Shown: piece after piece, positions 1 to 11,939 of the stretch | Layout: each line of letters opens with the position of its first letter | Position numbering within the stretch: position 1 is the stretch's first letter | Assembly: GCA_030549775.1 (NCBI GenBank) | Contig: CM060181.1 | Span: 60,447,701 to 60,511,700, forward strand | Reading direction: 5' to 3' | Length of the DNA: 64,000 nucleotides | From: Tamarix chinensis | Lineage: Eukaryota > Streptophyta > Magnoliopsida > Caryophyllales > Tamaricaceae | Position numbers and translations under genes: made by a program | Notes under the pieces: generated by a model | Database searches by the model: none | What the model was told of the DNA's origin: nothing | Seen by the model: only the letters and a program-made list of their open reading frames with translations

Positions 1-594
1 CCTGCCTCTGGAACACCTATTAAGGGAAATGGTGTTGTTACTTGCGAGTTCCCATCTGATCCAACTGTGTACTTGGGATATATGTCTGTGTTATTCCTGA
101 TTTTGTCCTCCATCTCCGGATACCTGTCCCTATCGTACCCTTACAAGAAGAAATCCATCCCTTATGGTGCTTTGTTTAGCAGCAAGACCTTGGTCGTTTT
201 CTTTAACATTGCATGGTAATGAAGCAAACCTTCATCTCCACATCATCTATTCCTGTGCCTTACTCTCTGACTCAAACGTACATGGGTTGTGATTCGTGTC
301 TCATTTTTAAACAGGATGACAGCTGGATTGGCAGCGGCATTACTTTTATGGCCAGTAATAACTGAGCAACTCCACAGGACGCGAAACGTTCACCACAACC
401 TGGACTATGAATGCCCGACCGCTAAGACTGGCCTTGTCGGTGGTGCTGCATTCGTTTCTCTTGACTCTTGCCTCATCTGGTTGATATGCCTCATGTTAGT
501 TTCTAATGCAAGGGAGGATTACTTTGAAGAAATCGAGGATGCGGGTAAAGTGGATCGTACTCAGGTTATCGATGTTGATTATGACGATCATTAG
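1..594 (+). CDS. DUF1218 family membrane protein, 3' part
   Basis: Two exons, 1..215 and 315..594, join through a GT-AG intron (216..314); the codon for Trp is split across it. The frame is open from base 1, so the start lies outside the window. 164 residues are visible, probably lacking only about 20-30 N-terminal ones. Conserved family points are seen: a Cys in VTCEFPSDP, the segment NIAWMTAGLAAALLLWP, and ECPTAKTGLVGGAAFVSLD followed by a last hydrophobic segment and an acidic tail. Three or four hydrophobic segments suggest a multi-pass membrane protein. DUF1218 proteins are plant-specific; some affect vein patterning or lignin, but nothing here shows which role this one has. The next gene is convergent. 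Confidence 0.88.
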
Positions 595-1212
595 CTGTGG
601 GTTAGAAGAGAAAAGCCTGGCTAGCTAGGGTCGTTGGTAATGCAGAGATATTTAAATAAGTGGAAACCAAACCTTGATGGATGGATGGATGGTGGTTAGT
701 ATTGAATGAAACTACTACTATGAATGTTGATGGAAGTTTATTTGTAAATAATAGTCATTCCTGGTGTCAATTTGTTTTTCTTTATCTTTTAATTAGCATG
801 CTCCTTGAGGATTATATGCCTTGCTTTTCATTTTGTCCCTGCCTCTTCCTCTTAGATTGAGATAAAGAAAAAAGAAGAAGAGGGAATTGAGCTAATACAC
901 GAAAGGGGGCTCAGCTGTCCCTGAATAGAAACGAATAGAACTTAAATAATGAGAAATTCAGTAGAGCGATATCTTCTGCTTACTCAAAACAAACAGAAAT
1001 TAGTCTACTCGTCAAGATCCTGGATACTGACATTGGGTTGAGGCAATTTTGGGCCACGAAAAAGAAAGACTAAGATTACACGTAGTACATCCCTTTTTTT
1101 TAAAAAAGAAAAAAAAAAAAGGTTTACACTCAATACATGGAAGGAGACACGCAGCTGATGCGATGCCTTTTATTTGGGTACAGATTAAGACTTAATTCTA
1201 ATCATACACTGG
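595..1212. other. 3' untranslated and intergenic spacer
   Basis: Follows the DUF1218 stop codon and lies between the two convergent genes. It holds a GATG-type mini-run near 680 (ATGGATGG repeats), AT-rich sequence with possible polyadenylation signals around 745-800 for the + gene, and an A-rich tract at 1095-1120. The minus-strand helicase 3' end must also use this spacer. No further gene is visible. Confidence 0.5.
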
Positions 1213-4200
1213 CTAATGTAAGCTGAGTGAAGCAAATTGGGTAGACATGCACTGTTCTGAATAATCAGGACTCCCACAGGGATTGCGGTTTGGAATCGAT
1301 TTAACAGGCCATGACATCGGCACCACAAAATCCCTGCAATATATAAAGATATACATAGAAGAATACAGATGAGTTAGCAAATTACATAGATATATGAAGT
1401 ACGATAAATACAAACCTACAGACATACGTACCCTTGAGTAGATTTGTATTGACACCGCTGAATGGTATCCACCTTATAATTATCGTAGAATTTCTGAATA
1501 GCCAATATCAGTCCGTCAATCTTGGTTTCTGGTAAGACATCCCAAACTTTAATCACTTGTACCTGCTGCCTTGAGTTCTTCACAAGGTGAATATCAATAC
1601 TCCAAATCAGAAACAGCTTCCCATTGTCTACTTTATATTTCTCTACCTCTACCAGTGATCCTGAACACGTCCTCCTGATCTTATGAATACCAGAGTCCAG
1701 TCCTTTCCGTTGCTGATCATGACGCCAACCACCCGCCAATTGTTTCAATAGACACAATATACTTTTACGAGTCTGGGTGCTTTTTATGTGTCCCATCGAT
1801 TTCCAGAATGAATCAGTATAGTAAACCTGCAGTAATCATGCATGCATCAAATCCAAATGTGGAGTAATTATTGACAATAATGCATGAGCTAGGAGAATTT
1901 ATTTGATTGCAGAAATGGCTCGTCATATATATCATTTTATACCTTCCACCTTGCTTTGTCAAGCTGTAGGAACCTTGAGTTAAGGAGAGCATGAAATTGG
2001 CATGTCTGAATCATGTTATAAAATATAACATCATCTAGCTTCTTATCCTCATCTGCATCGTGGTAACATCCACGTTTCATGGCATTGATCACGAGCTCCG
2101 TCCATATAGAGTTACTCTTAACTAAGGTCGCACCATTCCCTAATACCCAAAGGCAGTATCTATATGTACACACCATGGACATCCATTGGAAGCAAATACT
2201 ATATGTCAGTCCATATTGCATGGTTAGTAATTATTAAAGATACACACACATATATATATATATACACGTACCTTGCTCTGGTTAGAGTAACATTAGTTCT
2301 CTTTAAGTTTGAAAGGAAACCAATTGATCCTTTGCTATTGCATCGAACAGTAGAGATAATGATAACATCTTCCTCACCTCCTTGAAATCCATCAACTGAT
2401 CGGGCACTAACACTGAAGTTGCTTTCCTTGTCTGAGCAGTACTTTTTACCAAGTCTTTCCTGAATCGCCCTAACTTGACCTTTGTATGGTGATATCACAC
2501 CCACACTAATCTTCTGTTTGCTGGAAACATGACCTGCACGATGATCGTGTCTAATCACAATGGTGAATTTAACTCGGCCCTTCTTTGGAGCTAATTTAAA
2601 TGAGTGATTATACAAGATAATCACATTTTTTTCACTTAGCTCCGAACAAGCTGTAAGCAGATCAAGAGAGATTAACAAAGTTAAATGATTCGCACCTTCG
2701 TAAATTCTAGAAACAATACGATCCACCACGGCTACTTCCATCATATTTCTAGGGCTATGCCCCTGACTGAAATCCTCTATTCCGTTGTCTATATTTATGA
2801 AAGAATAGGATCCGTACATCTTATTTGGTAGAAGATGCCGTTCGTAACTTCCTCCTGCAACATTTGGTGCATTTAAAATCTGGTTTTCGTAGAACGCCTC
2901 ATTTGGGAATTGGCTAATTGAAGGATGCATTCTGTACTGAACATTCAACAGAAGCTTCTTTTCGCCTAGCAATACTAGCCTCTCAAATAAACTTCTCCCA
3001 AATCCAGCCTTCTCTGAAATCTGGAAGAGCATATAAATTATAAATTAATATATTGTTGGGAAATATCCGTGATTACCTCAGTTTTGAGATCTAAAATAAA
3101 ATCTTCAAAACTAAGAATACAAGCACTATACAGAATAATAACAAATCAAAGAAGAATTTATCAAACTTGAATCTTTATTGCTATCCTTTCAAGCTATACA
3201 AGAATCAAGAACACTCTCCCCGTGTTTTTATTCTTACCAATTAATCAAGAACAACCCTCTTGATTAATTCACTCAATGCCGAAACCCCGTTTCAATTGAG
3301 AATTTCCTAGATCTACTCTTTAGATCTATCGCACACCCTCGGGTTGTATTGTGCATATGCCTCACTTTGCATATCTCTCTATTCTAAAAAAAAGAGCCTT
3401 TAAATAGGCTTCAGAAAAAAACCTAGAACTAAATGTGAAACGTTACAAACCTGAGGATTAAAAACAACCATAAAGTTTGGTAAAAGTAACGGACGAAAAC
3501 AATCAATACCTTTAATAAAAGGCCTTAAATGTCAATTAATACTCTAATTGACTATACCATCCGTTTCCTAAGGACTAATTAAACATTTGTCATAAATGTA
3601 TTAATTGACCATAAACCCTCCTTAAGTTACGCACACAATCCTCCACTCTAGGTCCTTCCTAACCTCCATCACATTGGCTTGAACCCCGGTTTGAAAACCA
3701 ACAAACCTCCCCTTCAAGCCATATGTGACCGCATTCATGATCAATTCATATGATCATAGCATCGTCCTTCACCAAACGATGCCTCCCCTCGAGCCAAAGT
3801 CCCTGCAACGCTGCTTCCTGCAAGCTTGAAGAGATTCCCTTTGGTCTTTGTTCCTCTCAAGATCACCTTCCCTCGTTTAGTGACCTTCATCCATCCAAAC
3901 TCCATATGAATGGCATAACCCAATCCATCCAATCGTCCCAATGATATCAGATTTCGACCAAGTTTAGGAACATAGCTCACATCTGCTAGCTTCCTCACTC
4001 TCCCATCATGGGTCTTGATCTCAATCTCACCGGTTCCTTCAACTTTGACCTCCTCTCCATTGGCCAAAGCAACAGACATCCCATCACATGCCTCTAAGGA
4101 CTTAAACCAATCCTCCCTGCAACATACATGTTGGGAACATCCTGAATCCAGGATCCAACTCTCTTTCCGTGCATCCATCCCATGCACCAAGAGAACATCA

Positions 4201-7200
4201 ACATTATCATCCTCATCTATAGCAGCTCCCGCGCAATCCATCTCCTTTTAGTCTTTTTTGTAATCCGGACACTTCCTCTTGAAATGCCCGACCTTGTTAC
4301 AATAAAAGCACCTGATATTTGGGTTAGACTTTTTCTTACCCTTGGAGCGCCCTCTTGCATATAGACTGGATCCATCTCCAGAAGTAGATCCCCCTTGTCC
4401 TGCCAATTTTTCCGCCTCAAGCAAAACCAAAATTGTTTCTTCCAGAGAAAGTGTCTTCTTCCCTATCAACAGGCTAGTCACCACTGGACCAAACCTCTTC
4501 GGAAGAGAAGCTAATAACAAGACTGCCTGATCCTCATCCTTAAAGGATTCATCTAAACTCTTCAATTGGGTGATCAGTCCATTGAATATATTTAGATGAT
4601 CTTGTAGGTTGCCTTCATCTGCCATCTCGAGCGGATCGTACTAGTTGCACGCAGCTTCATATCCTCCCACTTGGAATAATCCACATCTGTGGGCTTCTCA
4701 TCGTTCAGGGTAGCATGCAGTCCCTGCTGGATAAGAACATCTTTGATCATACTCTGCCATAGCGCAAAATTGTTCCTTCCATCAAACAATTCCATCACTA
4801 ACTTCCCTCCTCCCAAGATCTTGTCCATCTTCAATCTGACTTGAACCAGCAGATAGATCCGACACAAACCTCGGCTCTGATACCACTTGTTGGGAAATAT
4901 CCGTGATTACCTCAGTTTTGAGATCTAAAATAAAATCTTCAAAACTAAGAATACAAGCACTATACAGAATAATAACAAATCAAAGAAGAATTTATCAAAC
5001 TTGAATCTTTATTGCTATCCTTTCAAGCTATACAAGAATCAAGAACACTCTCCCCGTGTTTTTATTCTTACCAATTAATCAAGAACAACCCTCTTGATTA
5101 ATTCACTCAATGCCGAAACCCCGTTTCAATTGAGAATTTCCTAGATCTACTCTTTAGATCTATCGCACACCCTCGGGTTGTATTGTGCATATGCCTCACT
5201 TTGCATATCTCTCTACTCTAAAAAAAAGAGCCTTTAAATAGGCTTCAGAAAAAAACCTAGAACTAAATGTGAAACGTTACAAACCTGAGGATTAAAAACA
5301 ACCATAAAGTTTGGTAAAAGTAACGGACGAAAACAATCAATACCTTTAATAAAAGGCCTTAAATGTCAATTAATACTCTAATTGACTATACCATCCGTTT
5401 CCTAAGGACTAATTAAACATTTGTCATAAATGTATTAATTGACTATAAACCCTCCTTAAGTTACTCACACAATCCTCCACTCTAGGTCCTTCCTAATCTC
5501 CATCACATTGGCTTGAACCCCGGTTTGAAAACCAACATATATATATAATGAAAACTGTATATATTAGCAAAAGATAAAATATGTGTGTCGAAATCGATGG
5601 AAATTAACTAAACCTCGCTTTGAACCATGGCTGGTAGTTGTTTATTATCTCCTATAAGAACAGCTTGGCGTACACCGGGAAGCTGTAGTGGAATAGCTCC
5701 CTCACATTCTTTAAGTTGAGCAGCTTCATCTATGATCACCATGTCAATTTTCCCATGTTTGTGCATTTTAGCTGAGCTCGAAGCAGTGCAGAATATCAAG
5801 CGTGAGTTGTTCAGGCAAAAACTTCTCATTTCATGGACGAGGGAATCGTGATCTTTGAGCTTTGGAAGGACATTTTTTATCATGTCATTTAACTTTGCAT
5901 CAGTAATAATTGAAGGAACGGATTTTAAGCTTTTAAGGCATTCTTCTCTCTTCATATTATCAGTGACTCCTCTGCGTATCTGATCTAGGGCTCTTACCAT
6001 TTCCTGCACGGCGTGTACACTGATGCAAGCAGCTGGTAAATGAGAGTACAGAATGTTGATACAGAACAGCAGTTTTTCTTGAAGGGAATCGTATCTCTTT
6101 CTTGCAAATCCCTCAAAGCTTAGTGATTCAGTACTAGAACTAGATTTCGTGCTCCCCACAAGGTTCTGATTAGTAGCCATCTTCTCCTCCTCCTTTCGAT
6201 TTCCTCTGTTGTGATTCTCCGTCTTGGTGTTCTCCTTCATAACTCCCATAGCTTTCCATTTGGATGATTTCTCTTTTTCTTCTCTTCCCTTGCTGCAATC
6301 TCCATCAGCGTGCTTACTACTGTCGTCCCCGCCTCCTCCACACTGTTGCAAGTATATATTATACTGCTTTCGAGGGTCCTCAAGGAATGACACCATAGAG
6401 TCCAAACAATGCTTCAGGCCCGTAAAAGGTGAGAGACATTGAGCGAGGATATCTGTTCGATAATCAAGAAACAGATCGTGAAGTTCATGACCCTCATCAT
6501 CTATAGTCGTCATCCTTTTCTTATTCCCAAAGACGACTACATCCCCCACTGCTACCTTCCTATCGGCAGAGGAGAGACGATCATAGTAAGGACCAGAATT
6601 TAACTCATCGACTAACAACTTCATAATACGTTCGGCTACTTGAAGTATGGCCATGTTTGTAGGAGCACAAGCTAGAGTCCTGCAGTTTGATTTTAAGAGA
6701 AGAAAGAGTAAGGATGCAACAGTCTTTGTCTTGCCTGTACCTGGAGGTCCCCAAATTAGCCTGAGTACATCATTGTTGTGACTGCAGTTCTTCATGGAAA
6801 TGATTCTTAGAACCGCAGATCTTTGTGAGTCGTTCAGGTTGAGGGAATTAAGGCTGTCCATCACACTTGGCCCTGATCCTTGGAAAGGATCAAAATCTTC
6901 CAGGGAATGGCAGCGTTTGCAGTCGTCGTTACTCACCTGTGAAATCCATCAAAACTTTCATTCTTATTTTTTACACGCAAGTTCATATTAGATATACAGT
7001 TATCAATGGGAAAAGAATCTATATGGACTTAAAAAGTAACTAAATGGGTTGGAATTTTAGTTGGTACGAGAATATGGAGGGACTTACCGAAGTACTAGGA
7101 GGGTACTTAAGAACTCTCCCAATTATATTCAAGTTCATGCCTTCGGTGTACTCCAACGCGTTCCATATACGAAGATTTGTAGTCATGTTCATCAAGTATG

Positions 7201-8816
7201 TAGCAAATAGCGTTTTACATTCGCCACCATATAACCGATCAACATCGATTTCCCTACACGCCCTGACTCGTACTTCATCATAACTGTCGTGGGACACATA
7301 TCTTTCAACAAAAGCTATGAGAGTGCTGCAAGGCGCCGGCATTACTTTTTCTGCCTTGTTTAGATCTTCAATGCAACGAGGTATTACTTTTGTAATAGCA
7401 ATAATATCTCCAGGCTCAGGTTGATATGCTTGATCTTCTCCTCTGTGACTATCACCTTTTATAGAAAGATTGTAGTATAAGTTCTCCGGAGGCTTAAAGC
7501 CTTTGGAGAATTCGATGGATGATATCTCACATGATGATGAGGATGGATTATTATTATTCGTAGACAATGCTTGGAGGCCTGCGTACAGGTTCGCTCGTGT
7601 TTCTTCAACAAGTGGAGTCTTGAAAGAGTTGAGGTAATCAGTTGGTGAAGAAAATGTCGTTGGGATTTCCTTCACCTAGAATTGCTCACGATAAATAAGT
7701 ATTAGCAGCTCATAGTAGTGATTAAGAGTAGCTAGTTATTGAATTATTACTATGCGTGCTTACACCCGGGGGGGGGGGAGCCAGACCTACTGCATGGTTT
7801 CCGGAGACACCATACAGTTCTGATTTATATACTAATAATTCCAAGGAATGTGTTTTTGAACCCGAAGAAGGGGTGGGTCCATTAAGGAATTATTTAAATG
7901 GTTATTTAAGATAATTAATTATTTTTAAAATTTTTTAGTCTAATTGGATATAATGGTCACCGATTAGTGAAATATAAATGATTCATCAAATCAAGTGGGA
8001 ATTCGATATAAAAATATTTTATTTTGATGAAATATCATTAGCTATTAAACTCATAGCATATGAAAATATTGGCAAATGATAGTGAATATTAGATATTTAT
8101 ATTTTATATTAAAAAATTATTTTTAGAAAATTAGTGGAAACTATTGTAAGTCTCTTAAAAAATTCTAGTATCCGCGTATCACAAAAAATGTAGTATTATT
8201 TTTATAAATATTAGATATTTATATTTTAAATTAAAAAATTACCTGTAGTAGGTGGTAGAAATTATTGTATCTAAAAAAACTAGTATGATTCTCGGTCGTT
8301 ACTGTAAAGGGTAGTTCTTACTAGATATATCTCATATATATATATATATATTTAGGCTCTTATATAAACTATTATTTAAAATACAAACGTAGGAACCCTT
8401 AATTATTGTTAGATCTAAAAAATTTAAGGGCCGATATTAAAATAAATTTAAGTTAGATATTTACTAAATCTTAACCGTTGATTAAATACTAATCTAATAA
8501 TTATGATTGATTCTTATACATGTATCTTAAAAATGATGTGTATAGGGTTTCACCCAGTATATATATATAACAATAGTATCATAGTAAGATCATAGAGCGA
8601 AAAGTATGTAGGTAACAAGATGGAAAATAAGCAGTTGATTTTTAGCATGTATACCTTGTTTTTGTAGAGCTTGTTGTTAAGTACGTCTGGTACGGTCCAT
8701 AAAAATACAACATTCAACAAGCCTGGGCTCTGAAGGCCACGGGTGCCACTGCTGGAGGCCGAGCTCTTCCTGCCGTCTCTTGTCGATGCCATGCTAATAG
8801 AGATTTGATCTCCCAC
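1213..8816 (-). CDS. SEN1-like superfamily 1 RNA/DNA helicase
   Basis: Eight minus-strand exons: 8655..8816, 7088..7675, 5614..6936, 2696..3020, 2272..2533, 1943..2159, 1432..1826, 1213..1333. All have GT-AG borders and sum to 3393 nt, one frame of 1130 codons plus TAG. The ATP-binding loop GPPGTGKT lies near residue 313, DEAA near 653 and GDNKQLP near 679. The C-terminal core has [27 protein letters not shown] and TNVTLTRAR, the usual order of an AAA_11/AAA_12 Upf1/Sen1-type helicase. A charged Ser/Lys/Glu-rich insert (about residues 440-530) interrupts the first core domain. The length fits the Arabidopsis 'tRNA-splicing endonuclease positive effector-related' group (about 1050-1100). The start could also be the second Met, 8 codons in. 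Intron 3 holds a retroelement in the same direction. Role inferred: ATP-dependent unwinding of RNA or RNA:DNA hybrids in the nucleus. Confidence 0.88.
3054..3703 (-). repeat. 3' LTR of the copia-derived element
   Basis: 650 bp, same length as its partner. In element orientation it follows the polypurine tract at 3704..3715. The differing positions lie at the CTCTATT/CTCTACT, GACCAT/GACTAT, TTACGC/TTACTC and TAACCT/TAATCT sites. Confidence 0.93.
3704..3715 (-). other. Polypurine tract
   Basis: Minus strand reads GAAGGGGAGGTT directly before the 3' LTR, the normal place and composition of a plus-strand priming tract. Confidence 0.85.
3741..4828 (-). pseudogene. Broken copia gag-protease
   Basis: Starts with [19 protein letters not shown], the usual copia gag opening. 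After LRATSTIRS the expected 40-50 residues of gag are missing and the frame shifts; gag resumes at [20 protein letters not shown] zinc knuckle follows ([14 protein letters not shown]). An in-frame TAA at 4248..4250 then separates gag from a protease portion containing [11 protein letters not shown] and the downstream [12 protein letters not shown] segment. The reading frame ends 26 bases before the polypurine tract, so the rest of pol has been deleted. It cannot act alone; any movement would need proteins from a full-length relative. Confidence 0.88.
4874..4885 (-). other. Primer-binding site (tRNA-iMet type)
   Basis: Minus strand reads TGGTATCAGAGC two bases after the 5' LTR end. This is the standard initiator-tRNA-Met priming site of plant copia elements. 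Confidence 0.92.
4888..5537 (-). repeat. 5' LTR of the copia-derived element
   Basis: 650 bp, TG...CA with the 6-bp inverted ends TGTTGG/CCAACA. In element orientation this is the upstream LTR, because the primer-binding site adjoins it at 4874..4885. Differs from its partner at four sites by eye. Confidence 0.93.
7689..8654 (-). other. Helicase intron 1, AT-rich
   Basis: Most of the intron between exons 1 and 2. It holds a run of ten G at 7768, a repeated AATATTAGATATTTATATTTTA phrase (two copies about 125 bp apart, near 8085 and 8205, quoted here only in part as TTAGATATTTATATTTTA), and a TA microsatellite at 8335..8351. No open reading frame of note. Confidence 0.5.
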
Positions 8817-8900
8817 TTGATATACGGCTGATTTTCGCTATATATGGATGGAGGTTACGTCAGGCCCGCGGGTACAAGTACAAAACACGTGTTAAAGCGC
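8817..8900 (-). promoter_or_regulatory. Likely helicase promoter region
   Basis: Minus strand has a TATATA-like box (plus strand 8838..8847) 20-30 bp before the first possible Met, and a CACGTG G-box at 8886..8891. Positions are compatible with a core promoter and a very short leader, more so if the second Met (8792) is used. Inferred from sequence only. Confidence 0.4.
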
Positions 8901-8942
8901 GCATCCTTCCTATGCAAGAAAAAATTAATTTGTAGAGCAATC

Positions 8943-9021
8943 ATTAAAGCCGACTTCTGAGTCCAAATTGCAAATTGCTCTTAAAGCCGGCCGACTTCCG
9001 AGTTCAAATTGCAAATTTAAA
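8943..9021. repeat. Two-copy tandem duplication (about 40 bp)
   Basis: Two imperfect copies of a unit running from AAAGCCGACTTC to CAAATTGCAAATT, upstream of the helicase gene. The second copy has an extra GGCC. No function can be assigned. Confidence 0.7.
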
Positions 9022-9116
9022 AGCGAAACGTGTTCGCTAATGTGGGGGCGTTTTGTTAACGTCAAAAATAGACCTCCCAAATTTTCTTAACAAAAAACAC
9101 GGAGGAGACTAGTAGT

Positions 9117-9525
9117 GCTCTTCGTTTGGATCAGGGTAAATTGAGATAGGGATAATATTAAAAATTAACTTAGGAAATGGAAGTAAATTTGAGTGAATAT
9201 TTTAAAATTTTATTTGGATGATATTAATTTAAATTTAGTAAATTGGGGTGAATGTTTTAAAGTTTTCGTTTAAATTGAGGTGAATGAAGATTATAATAAT
9301 AAAATAAATAATATTTATATCCTTATATTAAATAAATAAGTCATATTGAGAAATATTTTGGTCGTATCAAATCAAAAATTTACTTATTTTTTTACCTTCA
9401 CCTTCGTTACCCTCGAAATCGAAGGTTAATAAAAACGAGATTAATCGAGGTGAATGGAAGTAAAATATTAATCTCAATTCATCCAAATAAAATTATTAAT
9501 CTGATACCCAAACAGAATAAATAAA
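9117..9525 (+). mobile_element. MITE, copy 1 (hAT-like)
   Basis: About 410 bp, AT-rich, non-coding. The ends form imperfect inverted repeats: left CGTTTGGATCAGGG, right CTGATACCCAAACAG. A second, inverted copy lies at about 27515..27925 and shares many internal phrases, such as CTTATATTAAATA, AAATTTACTTAT, CGAGATTAATCGAGGTGAA versus GAGATTAATCAAGGTGAA. The target duplication could not be decided, so the superfamily is a guess from the termini. Confidence 0.6.
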
Positions 9526-10897
9526 TTCATTTACCTCCGTTGACCACCTTCGGCTCCAAAACAAACGGATCATAAAAGAAGGGAGGAGGGGGGGGGGGAC
9601 TGTCGGTCAAGTTTCGGTCCTCGCCTTCATCGCCTCATATTCATCTTCATTACTTTTGTTCCTGCGCTGTCTTCTTCTTCTTCTTCTCTCTCTCCCTAGT
9701 TTTCACCTTCTTCGTCAGCTCAGCTATCAGCTTTTTGTCAACTCAGCTACTCCATTCTCTTGCTCGAATAGTTCTTCTTACCTGTAATTAGTTCGATTTC
9801 TGGTAAGTTTTTTGAGGAATTTGATTGATTTCATTCTTAAATCACACCATTGGCTCCTCAATCCTGCTCGGAAGGGCTAAAACTTATCGATATCAGGATG
9901 ACACTGAAAGTCGCCGTCCGCTCCGCATTGGTAGAATATCCTAGATAAAGTTTGAGATAGAATGGACTCTTCTTGGAGGAACAAATCTTCCACTAAACTC
10001 ATATACCTTTGCGCGCGCTAGAATTTTGTTTCGTCTATTAGATCGGCTACAGTAATTTGACGTTCTCATTCTTTAGTTTCATTTATCTATTAGAAATTTA
10101 ATTTAATCTGATTAATTTCTTCATTCTTGAATTTCTTGTAGTAATTTGATCTTCTGCCCTTTCCTTCCCTATCTGCAGCAGCGAAGCAGCTTTTCCTTTG
10201 ATTTTCTACTCTTCAATACTTCACTAACCTGTGGGTAGTATGATTGGTGTGGACATTGGCCCATCAGTACTTATGCATCAATAGTTGGAGTCCCTGCTGG
10301 TAACTCGGCTTTAGTCTTTAATATTTTTTTTGAATGATCTGTTGGGAGGGGAGGAGAGAAGCTGTTGTACGTGTGACAGTAGAAAAATGAGTAATTAAGA
10401 GTTCAAATATGGGACATGATTAATGAGTGTATGATTCCTTTGTTGTCTACTGCAGCATGGTGATTCTTATGGGATGTGCTTAGCTTTGATTATTTGTTGA
10501 ATTTTCCTTAGCTTGGTGTGATGGTCTTAGCGTATGCCTATTGGCTGATTTTCGCTATGCTGAGGGTTTGTTTGTTGTTCAGCTCGTCGAAGCTCAGCCG
10601 TGCTTTGTCCTGCTGGGTGCTTTTGTTTTAGTTTTAATTCCGAGGGTCTGACACTCGTTTCTTCTATTTGTATGTAATCTTTCACGGTACCCTAAAGTAC
10701 AAAAGAAAGACACAGAACAAGTTTGATTTACATGAAATTGGTTGGAGGGAGGGGAGGGGATTGTCAGGTGCAAGGATAACAGATAAAAGTATAATATGGG
10801 AGAGAGTGCTTTTGTTTTTATGCCAACATCCTATGGTGCCAAGTGGTTGAGGAGTGCTTGGGGATGGTGCTACTATGATGCTTCAGCATTTCAATAA
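9526..10897. other. Unassigned sequence with a leader-like start
   Basis: A G run at 9587..9598 is followed by CT-rich sequence with CTTCTTCTT repeats (9670..9690) and a possible splice donor (CTGGTAAG, 9801). This looks like a transcribed 5' leader, but no convincing coding exon follows; the longest open stretch (10668..10850, +) resembles nothing I know. It could be a non-coding transcript, a decayed gene or a transposon fragment. Confidence 0.3.
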
Positions 10898-11232
10898 GGA
10901 CGATTCCTCTTTTGCCGGAGGACTGAGGCAATATATACAGTAAAGTATGACCGACCGGTGATATATGTACAGGAGGGTGTTCCTTATTTTTTTTATAATT
11001 AAAATATTTTTTTCTTAAGATTATTAGAAAAAAATGTCATAATGTTTCTAAAAAATAGACATCAATATTCCTCTTTTTCCGGAGGACTGAGGCAATATAT
11101 ACAGTGATGTTTGACCAACCGGTGATATGTAGAGGATGGTGTTAGTTTTTAATTAAAAAAGTTGAAATATTTTTCTTAAGATTATTAGAAAAAATGTCAT
11201 AATATTTCTGATTTTTTTTCTAAAAAATAGAG
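10898..11232 (+). repeat. Tandem duplication, two units of about 167 bp
   Basis: Both units contain CCGGAGGACTGAGGCAATAT followed by ACAGT, then an ACCGGTGATAT segment, and end with TTCTTAAGATTATTAGAAAA and an ATGTCATAAT phrase. They are diverged by small indels. This is probably the degenerate end of an unidentified mobile element; no protein signal. Confidence 0.75.
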
Positions 11233-11939
11233 ATTTGTATTGATATACTTTAGATAAAAAAATATGTTTATATATTGATAATTTTAGTAGAGTTATAGTA
11301 AAGATACGTGTAATAATGTTGAATGATTAATTTTTGTATAATAATGATAAAATTTTAAAAGTTTAATTGAGTAAAATTTGTACGTTGGTGAGCAATAAAT
11401 ATAATAATATTGACCCCCTCAAGGGTGGTTTCTAGTGTATAAGCATATTACCTATGACCAAAGCAATCACATTGGAAACTTATCATGTATATGTCTTTGT
11501 ACTCTATATTATATAGAGATGAACTAAGATAAAACTTGGGAAGGAGAGGCTTCTTAAGATCTAGTTCTACGGTAATGCAAAAGAAGTTTCCTATTGTAGC
11601 TTTAGAGTTGCAGGAGTTAAATTTGACAAACTTACCAATTTACTTGAGCTTTTCTAGATTTCCATAGTATTCTAATGGTATTTTAGGAATCCTGAACCAA
11701 GCTAGAGTTAAGGTCACTAATGTCATTGATGCTAAAAAATCTAGCATCCATCCTTAACAATTAGATATTGCTCATATATTGTCCATGGTCCCTATTGAGA
11801 ATGTGCTCATCCTCAAACATCTTCTGTAGTTTAACAACTCGTTTGTATAGTCCAGACGCCACATATCATAAAGCTTCAAAGTCAAAGCTTCACATCTGAG
11901 CATGCTATCATGACTCGTTATTTTTTTTTCTTCACATTT
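11233..11939. other. No recognisable feature
   Basis: AT-rich sequence with short open stretches and no family resemblance. It immediately precedes the proposed LTR of the gypsy element at 11940. Confidence 0.4.

Larger units (their letters stand above)
3054..5537 (-). mobile_element. Non-autonomous copia-derived LTR retrotransposon
   Basis: A complete element with two 650-bp LTRs and only 1184 bp between them, flanked by the 5-bp direct repeat TATAT (3049..3053 and 5538..5542). The LTRs start TGTTGG and end CCAACA. Reading on the minus strand, a tRNA-Met type primer site follows the upstream LTR and a polypurine tract precedes the downstream LTR. The interior codes only for damaged gag and protease; integrase, reverse transcriptase and RNase H are missing. 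It lies wholly within intron 3 of the helicase gene, in the same orientation. By eye the LTRs differ at four positions, so the insertion is recent. It resembles the TR-GAG class of gag-only elements. Confidence 0.93.

Noticed and set aside
289..314. Alternative start for the DUF1218 second exon
   Set aside because: This stretch is intron; the upstream exon joins in frame at 315.
8826..10560. Shared 16-mer GGCTGATTTTCGCTAT upstream of the helicase and at 10543
   Set aside because: Too short and without flanking similarity; likely chance or a trivial fragment.
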